Source: SAR92 clade bacterium H231
Lineage (GTDB): Bacteria; Pseudomonadota; Gammaproteobacteria; Pseudomonadales; Porticoccaceae
Direction: 5' to 3'
NCBI GenBank assembly: GCA_025153775.1
Contig: JAOALC010000001.1
Location: forward strand, 434,001 to 498,000
DNA: 64,000 bases
Shown here: positions 1 to 8,647 of the stretch, one piece after another
How positions within the stretch are numbered: position 1 is the stretch's first letter
Layout: each line of letters starts with the position of its first letter
The notes under the pieces: model-generated
Told to the model about the DNA's origin: nothing
What the model saw: the letters and a program-made list of their open reading frames with translations, nothing else
The model's database searches: none
Program-made: the position numbers and the translations under genes

Positions 1-2
1 TG

Positions 3-707
3 CAGCTACCCAAAACCAATCTGTGGATCTATCTCGATGAACATCATGACGCCAATGTGGAGGCCCTGCGAAAAGACCCCAGCGCGCCATTGCCGCTGGT
101 CTATGTGTCGTTTCCCTCCGCCAAAGATCCAGACTTTCAGCGTCGCTACCCGGGCCGCTCGACCATAGAAATTGTGGTGGGTCCCTGCGACTACGAGCAG
201 TATCGCCAGTGGGCAGACAAAACCTGGGGCAAGCGTGGCGACGACTACGAGGCCCTCAAACAGGATCTCTCCGATCGCATGCTGGCTGCCCTGTACAGGC
301 AGATGCCCCATCTAGAGGGCAAGATTGACTACTCCGAAGTCTCCACGCCATTATCCACAAGTCATTTTTGTCGCTACGAGCACGGTCAGGCCTATGGTTT
401 GGCCCACCATAAAGATCGCTTTAAGCAGGACTGGCTAAAGCCAAAAACCTCATTGCCCGGCCTCTATTTAACCGGTCAGGATGTGGTGAGCTGCGGCGTT
501 GTTGGCGCATTGATGGCAGGAATGATCACCGCTATGTCGCTAGTGGGTTTCAGAGGGGCGGGGCAGTTAATGAAAAAGATTAAATCCGGGCAGGTATTGC
601 CCAGCCAGAAAGCCGAGTTTAAATTCTATTGGGTGCAGCGTGCTCGGCAAGCCAGTAAAACAGCCCAGAGGCCAGGCCAGAAGCAGCTAGCAAGCCGATC
701 GGAGTAA
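3..707 (+). CDS. Phytoene desaturase/retinol saturase-like FAD oxidoreductase, C-terminal part
   Basis: The reading frame is open from the window edge, so only the last 234 residues are present and the start lies outside. The segment with GLYLTGQDVVSCG followed by a Gly/Ala-rich helix is the C-terminal FAD-contacting end of the phytoene dehydrogenase/all-trans-retinol saturase family, flavoproteins that saturate or desaturate polyene or other lipid chains. The substrate cannot be read from this fragment. The last 45 residues are basic and Gln-rich, unlike the family core, and they run 89 bases into the convergent gene on the other strand. The family call is good; the exact reaction is unknown. 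Confidence 0.8.
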   Translation, partial: QLPKTNLWIYLDEHHDANVEALRKDPSAPLPLVYVSFPSAKDPDFQRRYPGRSTIEIVVGPCDYEQYRQWADKTWGKRGDDYEALKQDLSDRMLAALYRQMPHLEGKIDYSEVSTPLSTSHFCRYEHGQAYGLAHHKDRFKQDWLKPKTSLPGLYLTGQDVVSCGVVGALMAGMITAMSLVGFRGAGQLMKKIKSGQVLPSQKAEFKFYWVQRARQASKTAQRPGQKQLASRSE

Positions 708-942
708 TGGTAAAGCTGCTGGGTATCAGTGCAATAATCTCGCCGACCGGAAAAAATGGATAGGCTACAGCACCGCCGAGAATAGTGGCAGCAATGGTAA
801 TGACTGTCTCCTGTGCAACAGAAACCTTTCTTTCAGCTGGCAGCCCGGCTGTGACTCTGCTGACAAACCCCTGATCGTTTAAATAGGGTTCGCTATTGCG
901 AGCCTGGACAAATAAATTGTCTATATCTGTTGCCTTACTCAT
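619..942 (-). CDS. Small membrane protein of an ECF sigma operon
   Basis: This 107-residue protein has a soluble N-terminus carrying SEPYLNDQGFVSRV and then two hydrophobic segments (about residues 45-70 and 80-100). Its start overlaps the stop of the sigma-factor gene by ATGA, so the two are translationally coupled. Small membrane proteins with a similar N-terminal motif occur directly after ECF sigma genes, which suggests a role in sigma control, but no canonical anti-sigma domain (zinc-finger or RskA type) is visible. Its 3' end is antisense to the tail of the flavoprotein gene. The gene is well supported by coupling; its function is inferred. Confidence 0.7.
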   Translation of the reverse strand: MSKATDIDNLFVQARNSEPYLNDQGFVSRVTAGLPAERKVSVAQETVITIAATILGGAVAYPFFPVGEIIALIPSSFTITPIGLLAASGLASGLFYWLAEHAAPNRI

Positions 943-1499
943 AGTGCTTCCTCATTTTGCCAGCTGGAGAGTAGCTCTCTCAGCTTGGCTTTGCCGCGGG
1001 TGATACAGGTCTTAACAGTGCCCAGCGGTATTTCCATAATAGTACAGATCTCCTGATGAGTTAACTGCCTGTGCAGATAGAGATGAATTACCATCCGCTG
1101 TTGGCTGGGCAGTTGCTGCATGGCTCTGGCCAGATCCTGGTGCAATTCCTGCTGGGAGAGCTCACCGCTAACCGGAGTTTCGGTTGCGCTGGTTAAGGCT
1201 TCTTCGCTGCCGGTAACCTCCCGGTTTCTGGCGAGCCTAAAATGACTGACCATCTGGTTGTAGGCAATACGATAGAGCCAGCTGCTAAACTTGGCGTCAG
1301 ACTTGTAGCTGCCTATAGCCTGAAAGGCTTTGATAAAGGTCTCCTGAGCAAGATCGTCCGCTAGCGCCTCATCCCATCCGGTCATCTGGCGCAGGGAATA
1401 GCGCAGATCCGACTGGTGACGCGCTACCAGAATCGAGAAAGAGTCACGACAATGATTTGCCGCGACCCTCTCGATCAGTGCCTGGTCGGTAGCGACCAC
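939..1499 (-). CDS. RNA polymerase ECF-family sigma factor
   Basis: The 186-residue protein has the two-domain ECF plan. Region 2 covers about residues 20-90 and includes DDLAQETFIKAF and FSSWLYRIAYN. Region 4 covers about residues 125-180 and includes the helix-turn-helix around GTVKTCITRGKAKLRE. It directs core RNA polymerase to a stress or envelope regulon that cannot be named from this sequence. The start is GTG at 1499, eight bases after the stop of the upstream membrane-protein gene, and the stop overlaps the next start. The operon order is DUF6249-like membrane protein, sigma factor, small membrane protein, which suggests that the flanking membrane proteins regulate it. Confidence 0.9.
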   Translation of the reverse strand: MVATDQALIERVAANHCRDSFSILVARHQSDLRYSLRQMTGWDEALADDLAQETFIKAFQAIGSYKSDAKFSSWLYRIAYNQMVSHFRLARNREVTGSEEALTSATETPVSGELSQQELHQDLARAMQQLPSQQRMVIHLYLHRQLTHQEICTIMEIPLGTVKTCITRGKAKLRELLSSWQNEEAL

Positions 1500-1507
1500 C
1501 AGCTGCC

Positions 1508-2326
1508 CTAGTCGGCCTGCTGTTCAGTGGCATTTCTGTTTATACGCCACACAATCAGTTTACCTATGCCTATAAACAGAGGAATTAAGGCTACTGCGGC
1601 AAGATCCCAGTCAATTAGCAGACCAAGAAAAAGGAATAACCCGGCACCCAAGGCTATATTGCGCACGGCGCTCTGAAAGCTGTCAGCAGGTGCATCAGGT
1701 TCGCCACCATTAATTGCTACCAATACTTCAGCTGGCACATCCTTGCCGGCATCCAGATAGTCTTTAATCAGTGCTACCTTGACCATGCGCTTTCTATGCT
1801 TGTAGTAGAGCACGGCGACCAAAAGAAACAGAGGTAAACCAAAGACGGCAATAATAGCGATAATCGACTCGGCGCTGGAGTCACCGTCTATATCAATTTC
1901 GTGGTGCACCTCTAGCTCCATATCATCGTCGAGGGTTTCCAGAGTCTCTAGCAGCTTTTGTTTGTCTTCTTCGCTGAGATCCTGCCATTCAGTCATGGCT
2001 AGGGTTTTAATCACTTTCTTAATCGAAGCAATGCCGTCTTCTGAGGACTGGAAACGGATAAATGTTTGGTCGTCCTCGGGGTCAGAGGCATCCTGGTCGC
2101 TGTCTATATCGGTTACCCAGGTTTGGGTCTCGCCATCATCAGAGCCGCGAACCACAATTTTCATGGTCTTCTCCGGGCCGTCGTCAGTTGCCGAGAGCAG
2201 CACCTCTACATGTTTCTCAACACTCTGCTGCTGAGCAGGCTGCTGTTCGACGGGCTCAGCCGCAGTGGCTAGTGAGAGCATAAGTGCTGCTGATAGCGGC
2301 AGGGCGCTTAATAAACTGGTCTTCAT
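1508..2326 (-). CDS. DUF6249-type membrane protein with signal peptide
   Basis: This 272-residue protein begins with a cleavable signal peptide (MKTSLLSALPLSAALML, probable cleavage after ATAAEP). A strongly acidic periplasmic region of about 125 residues rich in Asp and Glu follows. A membrane helix near residues 155-172 leads into a basic stretch (YYKHRKRMVK), and two more hydrophobic helices lie near 220-260. The segment after the first helix (VALIKDYLDAGKDVPAEVL) matches the DUF6249 pattern often found beside ECF sigma genes. It is first in the operon with the sigma factor and may sense an envelope signal, but that is inference. Confidence 0.75.
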   Translation of the reverse strand: MKTSLLSALPLSAALMLSLATAAEPVEQQPAQQQSVEKHVEVLLSATDDGPEKTMKIVVRGSDDGETQTWVTDIDSDQDASDPEDDQTFIRFQSSEDGIASIKKVIKTLAMTEWQDLSEEDKQKLLETLETLDDDMELEVHHEIDIDGDSSAESIIAIIAVFGLPLFLLVAVLYYKHRKRMVKVALIKDYLDAGKDVPAEVLVAINGGEPDAPADSFQSAVRNIALGAGLFLFLGLLIDWDLAAVALIPLFIGIGKLIVWRINRNATEQQAD

Positions 2327-2470
2327 TAGTAACTCCTAATGGGTTTAGAGCTGTGGACAAAGGTTATTCTAAGAGCAGCATCAGATGCCAGGCAATCTTA
2401 GTGTTCATAGGTAGGACGCGCTGACCAAGCAATTTGGATTCAAAAAAGATTTGTTTTTAGCTTTTGCCCA

Positions 2471-2501
2471 TTAAAAAACCCCTGCACCCCAGGCGCAGAG
2501 G
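2471..2501 (-). terminator. Rho-independent terminator after the small membrane ORF
   Basis: On the minus strand CCTCTGC pairs with GCAGGGG (7 base pairs with one G-T) across a 9-base loop and is followed by six T residues. It lies 34 bases past the stop of the 37-residue ORF at 2535-2648 and before the sigma operon promoter region, so it probably ends the small transcript. Confidence 0.75.
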
Positions 2502-2534
2502 CTTTATAGCTAGATTATTAATGAGCCGGCTGCC

Positions 2535-2648
2535 CTAGGCATGGGCCAAACTGCCGATTACCAGAGTGGTAATTAATACAGGTACAAGGTAGATGGTCAT
2601 TACGAGCAAGAAGTTTCTAATTAGATCCATTTTCATCATTTTCTCCAT
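2535..2648 (-). CDS. Small single-span membrane protein (37 aa or shorter)
   Basis: The frame encodes up to 37 residues: a short basic N-terminus with several Met residues (MEKMMKMDLIRNF) and then a hydrophobic helix ending in GSLAHA. AGAGGA lies just before the first ATG, and GGAG inside the first codons could serve a start at the second or third ATG, so the exact start is open. The gene stands alone between divergent promoter regions and has its own hairpin terminator downstream, which supports real expression. The helix could be a membrane anchor or, since it ends in AHA, a signal-like peptide. No family is recognised. Confidence 0.55.
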   Translation of the reverse strand: MEKMMKMDLIRNFLLVMTIYLVPVLITTLVIGSLAHA

Positions 2649-2866
2649 GTCCTCTGTGGGACTTTTAAAGCCGAGATAATGCATATCCGCATAATCTATT
2701 CTTTATGACAGCTCAAATTCGGCAAGTACTCCGCGGTCATACTTTTTTTCGATATTCGTAATTATGACGCGGTCTGGAGGCGATTTAGATTCAAAAAACA
2801 GTGCAGATTAGATTATTATGCTGGGCTAAACATAAAGACTAACTCAATGATGTGGATTTAAAAGAT

Positions 2867-3712
2867 ATGAAATTTACCGGCACAGACGACTATATAGCAA
2901 CAGACGAACTGCAAATGGCAGTTAACGCCGCCGTAACCTTGCAGCGTCCCCTGCTTATTAAAGGCGAGCCGGGAACAGGAAAGACTATGCTGGCAGAGCA
3001 GGTGGCCAGCTCTCTGGGTATGCCGCTGCTGTCCTGGCACATTAAATCTACTACCAAAGCGCAACAGGGCCTGTATGAATACGACGCTGTGTCCCGTCTG
3101 CGTGATTCACAACTGGGTAGCGACAAGGTTCAGGATATTGGCAACTACATTAAGAAAGGCAAGCTGTGGGAAGCCTTTACCGCCGACGAGCAGGTGGTTT
3201 TGCTGATCGATGAGATCGATAAAGCCGATATAGAATTCCCCAATGACCTATTGCTAGAGCTGGACAAGATGGAATTCCATGTCTACGAGACTGGAGAGAC
3301 TATTAAAGCAGTACAGCGACCCATAGTGATTATTACCAGTAACAACGAAAAAGAGCTTCCAGACGCGTTTCTGCGCCGCTGTTTCTTCCACTTTATTAAC
3401 TTCCCCGATCGTATGACTATGCAGCGTATTGTGGATGTGCACTTCCCCAAAATTAAGAAAAAGCTGGTCGACGAAGCTCTGGATATCTTCTTTGATGTGC
3501 GCAAGATTCCCGGCCTCAAGAAAAAACCCTCCACCTCAGAGCTGGTGGACTGGCTGAAGCTGGTGATGTCTGACGATATACCAGAGGATATTTTGACCAA
3601 CCGTGACCCCACCAAGGCTATTCCACCACTGTACGGTGCCTTGCTGAAGAATGAGCAGGACGTTCACCTGCTAGAGCGATTGGCCTTTATGACCCGCCGC
3701 GCCGGACAATAA
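2867..3712 (+). CDS. MoxR-family AAA+ ATPase
   Basis: This 281-residue AAA+ protein carries Walker A GEPGTGKT near residue 35, Walker B VVLLIDEIDKAD near 113, and a sensor segment IITSNNEKELPDAFLRRC. These are typical of MoxR ATPases, which act with VWA-domain partners as metallochaperones or complex remodellers. The VWA/CoxE-like gene follows after 11 bases, so the two form a pair. A GTG at 2852 is in frame, but the ATG at 2867 gives the N-terminus usual for the family (MKFTGTDDYIAT); no strong ribosome site distinguishes them. The client protein is not known. Confidence 0.9.
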   Translation: MKFTGTDDYIATDELQMAVNAAVTLQRPLLIKGEPGTGKTMLAEQVASSLGMPLLSWHIKSTTKAQQGLYEYDAVSRLRDSQLGSDKVQDIGNYIKKGKLWEAFTADEQVVLLIDEIDKADIEFPNDLLLELDKMEFHVYETGETIKAVQRPIVIITSNNEKELPDAFLRRCFFHFINFPDRMTMQRIVDVHFPKIKKKLVDEALDIFFDVRKIPGLKKKPSTSELVDWLKLVMSDDIPEDILTNRDPTKAIPPLYGALLKNEQDVHLLERLAFMTRRAGQ

Positions 3713-3723
3713 GCGCCGCTCCC

Positions 3724-4899
3724 ATGCTGATTAACTTCTTCTACACTCTCAAGAAAGCCAAGGTTCCGGTTTCCCTGCGGGAGCTTTTAGACCTGCTCGA
3801 CGCCATGGATCACAACCTGGCCTTTGGCTCGATTGACGACTTCTACACTCTGGCCCGCACCGTAATGGTCAAGGACGAGAAGTTCTACGATCGCTTTGAT
3901 AAAGCCTTTGGCGCCTACTTTAAAAATCTCGAGAATATAGACGGCATTATTGAAGCCCTGATTCCAGAAGACTGGTTGCGTCAGGAGTTTGAAAAGCACT
4001 TTACCGACGAAGAAAAAGCCAAGATCGAAAGCCTAGGTGGCCTAGAAAAGCTAATCGAAGAGTTTAAAAAGCGCCTCGAAGAGCAAAAAGAGCGCCACGA
4101 GGGCGGCAATAAATGGGTGGGCACCAATGGTACCTCACCCTTTGGTCACGGCGGCTTTAACCCAGAGGGCATACGCATAGGTGGTCCCGGCGGCAAAGGC
4201 ACTGCAGTTAAAGTGTGGGACGAGCGCCAGTATCAAGACCTGGACGACTCGGTTGAGATTGGCACCCGCAATATTAAAGTGGCGCTGCGCCGTCTGCGCA
4301 AATTTGCCCGCGAAGGTTCTGCCGACCAGCTGGATTTAGATGACACCATTAGCAGTACAGCACGCAATGCCGGTTATCTGGATATCAAAATGGTCCCAGA
4401 GCGCCACAATGCAGTTAAGGTACTGATTTTCTTTGATATTGGCGGCTCTATGGACCCCTATGTGCGGCTCTGCGAAGAGTTGTTCTCAGCGGCAAAAACA
4501 GAGTTTAAGCACCTGGAATATTTCTATTTCCACAACTGCATGTACGACTATGTGTGGAAAGACAATCACCGTCGCCGCGAAGAGCAGATGTCGGTGTTTG
4601 ACCTGATGCACAAGTACTCATCAGACTACAAAGTTATCTATGTGGGCGATGCCAGCATGGCCCCCTACGAAGTCACCAGCCCCGGTGGCAGCGTGGAATA
4701 TCACAACGAAGAGTCGGGCGCAGTGTGGATGCAGCGCATGACCGAAACCTACGACAAGTTGATTTGGATTAACCCAGTGCAGGAAAAATATTGGGAGTAC
4801 ACACCCTCAATTCTGATGCTCAAAGAGCTGGTAGAGGATAAAATGTTTCCCATGACTCTGGCCGGTCTAGAAAAAGGCATGGCGCGGCTGTCCAGGTAG
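3724..4899 (+). CDS. VWA-domain CoxE-like protein
   Basis: The 391-residue protein has a helical N-terminal region, a Gly-rich linker near residues 135-160, and a C-terminal von Willebrand A domain. The metal-ion site reads FFDIGGSMDP rather than the classic D-x-S-x-S, which is usual for the CoxE-like branch. It is the natural partner of the MoxR ATPase immediately upstream. Such pairs help mature or remodel metalloenzymes or other assemblies in the cytoplasm. No signal peptide or membrane span is seen. The family is clear, the client is unknown. Confidence 0.88.
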   Translation: MLINFFYTLKKAKVPVSLRELLDLLDAMDHNLAFGSIDDFYTLARTVMVKDEKFYDRFDKAFGAYFKNLENIDGIIEALIPEDWLRQEFEKHFTDEEKAKIESLGGLEKLIEEFKKRLEEQKERHEGGNKWVGTNGTSPFGHGGFNPEGIRIGGPGGKGTAVKVWDERQYQDLDDSVEIGTRNIKVALRRLRKFAREGSADQLDLDDTISSTARNAGYLDIKMVPERHNAVKVLIFFDIGGSMDPYVRLCEELFSAAKTEFKHLEYFYFHNCMYDYVWKDNHRRREEQMSVFDLMHKYSSDYKVIYVGDASMAPYEVTSPGGSVEYHNEESGAVWMQRMTETYDKLIWINPVQEKYWEYTPSILMLKELVEDKMFPMTLAGLEKGMARLSR

Positions 4900-4948
4900 C
4901 GCAGGCAAAGGAAGACTACAAAACTTATTAATTATTGGGTGAATCAAT

Positions 4949-6667
4949 ATGTTGGTGCAAGAAGCGGTTAAAAAAGCGCAGAAAAAAGTGGGCTTAAATG
5001 CCCAGCAGCCAGCACTGCCTGCAGGTTCGCTGCTGGAATTGTGGCGAGGCGCAGTGGCCGACGCCAACGACAGGCCCGCCTACACCTGTCTGGGCCAGAC
5101 CCTCACCTATGCCGAAGTCGACCAGATTGCGCGGCGTGTCGCCAGCTATTTTCAAAAGCAGCTAAAGCTGGTGGCCGGTGACCGCATTGCCATTCAGCTT
5201 CCCAATCTTATTCAGTATCCTGTGGTGGTTATTGCCGCCTGGAAGCTGGGGCTAGTGGTAGTTAATACCAACCCTATGTACACAGTGCGCGAGCTGGTGC
5301 ATCAGTTTAACGACGCCAATGTAAAAGCCGTGGTTGTGCTTGACCAGTTCTACGAAACATTGGCCGAGGCCCTGCCCAATACCAATATTGAACATGTGGT
5401 GGTAACCCGCCCGGTGGATCTGTTGCCTCAGCCCAAGCGAGCAGTCCTGAGTGCGGCCATGGCCCTGATGGGCAAGCGACCCTCGCTACCCAAGGGCGAC
5501 TGGATTCCCTTTACTCAGCTGCTTACCGGCAGCAGCAATTACTCAGTGCACAGAGCCCAGCTAGACGATATCTGCGCCCTGCAATATACAGGGGGCACCA
5601 CTGGCGCCTCCAAAGGCGTAATGCTGACCCAGGGCACCCTGATGGCCAATATTGCCCAGTCGCTGGCGGTGATTGATATTCTCGATGAGCCTATTCAATA
5701 CAATGTGGCCGTGGCACCGCTGCCCATCTACCATATTTATGCTTTCTCTCTGTGTATGGGCCTGATGCCAGCCACCAGGGGCCATTCCATACTGATTCCA
5801 GATCCGCGCAATATCCAGGCCTTTGTGCGCGCCATTAAAGACTTTAAATTTGAAATATTCTGCGGCCTCAACTCATTGTTTGTAGCCCTGCTGCAAGACC
5901 GAGACTTTCAGCGCCTAGACTTCTCGCGCCTGCGCATGACGCTGTCGGGCGGCATGGCCCTGATGGAGTCTGTTGCCCACGACTGGGAAAAAACTACCGG
6001 CTGTGTGGTCAGCGAAGGCTATGGCATGACCGAGTCATCGCCCGTTATTTCCATGAACCCCTCCGGCCACGAAAAAATTGGCACAGCGGGCATTCCTATC
6101 CCAGGCACCGAGATCAAAGTAGTGAATGAAAACGGCGTCGAACAAGAAGTGGGCGGCACCGGCGAACTCTGCGTGCGCGGCGACCAGGTAATGAAAGGCT
6201 ACTGGCAGCGCCCAGAGCAAACTGACGAAGTCATTGTCGACGGCTGGTTGCACACCGGCGATATTGTGACCGTAGATGAAGAGGGCTACATTAAAATTGT
6301 CGACCGCCTAAAAGATATGATTATTGTCTCCGGCTTCAATGTCTACCCCAACGAACTGGAGCAGGCCTTGACCACCCACCCGGACGTAGCCCAGTGCGCG
6401 GCTATTGGTGTGGCCGACGACAAGGCTGGTGAAGTGGTAAAAATGTTTGTGGTCAGCACCAACCCCGACCTCAATGCAGACCATGTAATTGCCTTCTGTA
6501 AAGAGAATATGGCCGGCTACAAGGTGCCCAAATTTGTGGAGTTTCGCGATGAGCTGCCCATGACTAATGTGGGTAAAGTACTGCGCAAAGACCTCAAAGC
6601 CCAGGAGAAGGCCAAAGCAAGAGCCAGCGACAGGGCCGGCGAAACCACAGAGGAAGATGCCGCGTAA
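4949..6667 (+). CDS. fadD: Long-chain fatty acid-CoA ligase
   Basis: The 572-residue protein is an ANL-superfamily adenylate-forming enzyme. The AMP-binding loop is YTGGTTGASKGVMLT near residue 215. The motif YGMTESSP follows near 355, then LHTGDIVTVDEEG, and the hinge DRLKDMIIVSGFNVYPNE. The C-terminal catalytic Lys lies in NVGKVLRKDL. Length and motifs fit FadD, which activates long-chain fatty acids to acyl-CoA for beta-oxidation or lipid synthesis at the inner membrane face. It stands 49 bases after the VWA gene. A medium-chain or other acyl specificity cannot be excluded. Confidence 0.88.
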   Translation: MLVQEAVKKAQKKVGLNAQQPALPAGSLLELWRGAVADANDRPAYTCLGQTLTYAEVDQIARRVASYFQKQLKLVAGDRIAIQLPNLIQYPVVVIAAWKLGLVVVNTNPMYTVRELVHQFNDANVKAVVVLDQFYETLAEALPNTNIEHVVVTRPVDLLPQPKRAVLSAAMALMGKRPSLPKGDWIPFTQLLTGSSNYSVHRAQLDDICALQYTGGTTGASKGVMLTQGTLMANIAQSLAVIDILDEPIQYNVAVAPLPIYHIYAFSLCMGLMPATRGHSILIPDPRNIQAFVRAIKDFKFEIFCGLNSLFVALLQDRDFQRLDFSRLRMTLSGGMALMESVAHDWEKTTGCVVSEGYGMTESSPVISMNPSGHEKIGTAGIPIPGTEIKVVNENGVEQEVGGTGELCVRGDQVMKGYWQRPEQTDEVIVDGWLHTGDIVTVDEEGYIKIVDRLKDMIIVSGFNVYPNELEQALTTHPDVAQCAAIGVADDKAGEVVKMFVVSTNPDLNADHVIAFCKENMAGYKVPKFVEFRDELPMTNVGKVLRKDLKAQEKAKARASDRAGETTEEDAA

Positions 6668-6746
6668 CAGTACTTACAGCTGTTATTGCCCTGTCAAACA
6701 GGGCAGAATAATCGCTGGCTTACCAGCAGCAATACAGGCACCTACT

Positions 6747-7310
6747 ATGCGACTTATTATTGGCATGTCCGGATCCAGCGGCGTTATCTACGGCATAAGA
6801 ATGCTGGAGATGCTCGCAGCCTGCGACGGCATAGAGACCCACCTTATACTCAGCAGCGCAGCGCGCATGAATATAGGCATAGAGACCGACTGGAAGGTCG
6901 AAGATGTCGAAGCCCTGGCCGATGTGGTACACAACAATAAAAATATTGGTGCCAGCATTGCCAGCGGCTCCTTTAAAACTGCCGGCATGGTTGTGGTGCC
7001 CTGTTCCATGAAAACCCTGTCCGGCGTAGCCAACTCCTATGCTGATAACCTGATTGTGCGCGCCGCCGATGTGGTGCTTAAAGAGCGCCGCAAACTGGTG
7101 ATAGTGCCTCGGGAGTCACCGCTGCACACCGGTCACTGCGAGCTGATGCTCAAAGCCAGTCAGATCGGCGCCATACTCTGCCCGCCATCACCGGCGTTCT
7201 ATACAGAGCCCAAAACCCTGGACGATATTATCAATCATTCAGTAGCTCGGGTTTTAGACCTATTTGATATAGAGTCCGACAGCCTAAAACGCTGGCAGGG
7301 CAATGTCTGA
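6747..7310 (+). CDS. ubiX: Flavin prenyltransferase UbiX
   Basis: This 187-residue flavoprotein begins MRLIIGMSGSSGVIYG, the FMN phosphate-binding start of UbiX/Pad1. It continues with PCSMKTLSGVANSYADNL and VPRESPLHTGH, both conserved in the family. UbiX attaches a dimethylallyl group to FMN to make prenylated FMN, the cofactor of UbiD decarboxylase in ubiquinone synthesis. The frame is open further upstream into fadD, but ATG 6747 gives the standard N-terminus. The 3' end overlaps the next gene by 8 bases. Confidence 0.95.
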   Translation: MRLIIGMSGSSGVIYGIRMLEMLAACDGIETHLILSSAARMNIGIETDWKVEDVEALADVVHNNKNIGASIASGSFKTAGMVVVPCSMKTLSGVANSYADNLIVRAADVVLKERRKLVIVPRESPLHTGHCELMLKASQIGAILCPPSPAFYTEPKTLDDIINHSVARVLDLFDIESDSLKRWQGNV

Positions 7311-7800
7311 GCCCTCAACTGCTGATTTTTCTCAGCTGCACCAGTTTCTGCAAAAGGAATCTGTACTCACCATAGCCACAGCAGACGCCTGCGGCCCCTG
7401 GTCGGCGCCGGTACTCTATGTGGCAGATATAAGCGCCGAGCCCTTTGCCCTGTATTTTCTCTCCTCCGCCAACAGCCGCCATATTAAAAGCCTACCCTTA
7501 GATGGCGCCGCCGCCGTCTCCATTTACTCCGACTACGACGGCAACTGGCAATCTATTCGCGGCGCCCAGATTCACGGCACCATCAAACAGGTCGCCGAAG
7601 AGAGCAGGGCAGCAATCGCCGCCGCCTACTTTACCCGCTTTCCAGAAATCCAAGGCCTAATAGACAGCCCCCAGACCAAACAGGAAGAGCTAATCGGCGC
7701 CGCCTTCGGCCGCAGCCACTTCTACCGCGTCACCCCATCCTTTGTGCGCTTCACCAATAATGGTGACAGCTTCGCAGGCCGTACCGAGTGGCAGTTGTAA
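7303..7800 (+). CDS. Pyridoxamine 5'-phosphate oxidase-like FMN-binding protein
   Basis: The 165-residue protein has the split-barrel flavin-binding pattern: an N-terminal strand VLTIATADACGPWSAPVLY, then LSSANSRHIKSL, and a C-terminal FYRVTPSFVRFTN. It belongs to the PNPOx-like superfamily, whose members bind FMN, F420 or haem and carry out varied redox reactions, so the substrate is not predictable. Translation is probably coupled to ubiX through the 8-base overlap. A flavin link between the two genes is attractive but unproven. Confidence 0.75.
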   Translation: MSEPSTADFSQLHQFLQKESVLTIATADACGPWSAPVLYVADISAEPFALYFLSSANSRHIKSLPLDGAAAVSIYSDYDGNWQSIRGAQIHGTIKQVAEESRAAIAAAYFTRFPEIQGLIDSPQTKQEELIGAAFGRSHFYRVTPSFVRFTNNGDSFAGRTEWQL

Positions 7801-7951
7801 AGGCCAAATAGAACAGTCTACAGACGTCGGCATCCGCAAGTGACAGCCCTCGCAGTTATTCCTAGCCCCAACAATTATTATTCACCAGCAGCTTATAATG
7901 GATAATCTGGTTGCCAACTATAGTTGGCTTAGGTATATTAGCGGGGCAAGG

Positions 7952-8305
7952 ATGGGCCAATTAATTAAACCCAAAAAAGTGGTTGTTTACAGAAATAAAA
8001 AGGGCGTTGAACCCTTTTCAGATTGGCTGCGTCGCTTGCGAGACGCCAAAGCGCGCCGCCTGGTGCTGGCTCGGTTACGTCGACTGGAGCAGGGCCATTA
8101 TGGAGACTGCAAACATCTTCAGAGCGGCATCTTTGAGCTACGGTTTTTCTTTGGCTCAGGCTATAGAGTCTATTTTGCAGAGGATCAACAGAGAATTGTT
8201 GTATTGCTGACAGCCGGCAGCAAGGCGACGCAGCAGAAAGATATTGTCACCGCCATAGGTTATTGGCAGCAGTACCAAGGCAAGGAGTATCGAGATAATG
8301 ACTAA
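7952..8305 (+). CDS. HigB/RelE-like toxin of an addiction module
   Basis: The protein is basic, 117 residues from ATG 7952, with the sequence logic of the TIGR02683-type 'addiction module killer' RelE/HigB family: an early basic segment (VVYRNKKGVEPFSDWLRRLRD), FELRFFFGSGYRVYF in the core beta sheet, and LLTAGSKATQQKDI near the end. These toxins cleave mRNA at the ribosome. The frame is open to 7898, but the extra 18 residues are not family-like. The stop overlaps the antitoxin start by 8 bases, toxin first, as usual for this subtype. Confidence 0.82.
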   Translation: MGQLIKPKKVVVYRNKKGVEPFSDWLRRLRDAKARRLVLARLRRLEQGHYGDCKHLQSGIFELRFFFGSGYRVYFAEDQQRIVVLLTAGSKATQQKDIVTAIGYWQQYQGKEYRDND

Positions 8306-8612
8306 ATACACGACCCTAGATAATTTAGAAGAGAGCTATTTTCGCGATCACCCCGAAGAGATAGATACCTATGTCGCGGAAATTTTTTCAGAGTACGCTG
8401 CCGATGGTAATTCGGCCGCGCTGCTTGCTTCACTGCGGATTATTGCCAAAGTAAAAGGCATTACAGAGTTGGCCAAGCAGACAGGTATGACCCGACAGGG
8501 CCTGCAGAAAGCCCTGTCCAGCAAAGGCAACCCACGCCTAGACAATGTGAATGCCATTATGGGTGCCCTGGGTTATAGATTAACGCCAGAAAAAATTACC
8601 GTCTCGGGCTAG
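8298..8612 (+). CDS. HigA-like antitoxin with helix-turn-helix
   Basis: The 104-residue protein carries an Xre-like helix-turn-helix near residues 50-85 ([21 protein letters not shown], then [16 protein letters not shown]). This is typical of the TIGR02684-type antidote proteins that follow the matching killer gene. It neutralises the toxin and is expected to repress the pair's promoter. The start overlaps the toxin's last codons. Both genes sit between ubiX and recQ with no mobile-element signature seen nearby. Confidence 0.85.
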   Translation: MTKYTTLDNLEESYFRDHPEEIDTYVAEIFSEYAADGNSAALLASLRIIAKVKGITELAKQTGMTRQGLQKALSSKGNPRLDNVNAIMGALGYRLTPEKITVSG

Positions 8613-8647
8613 TACCGGGCCCTTACGCAACCAAAAGTCGAAACCCT

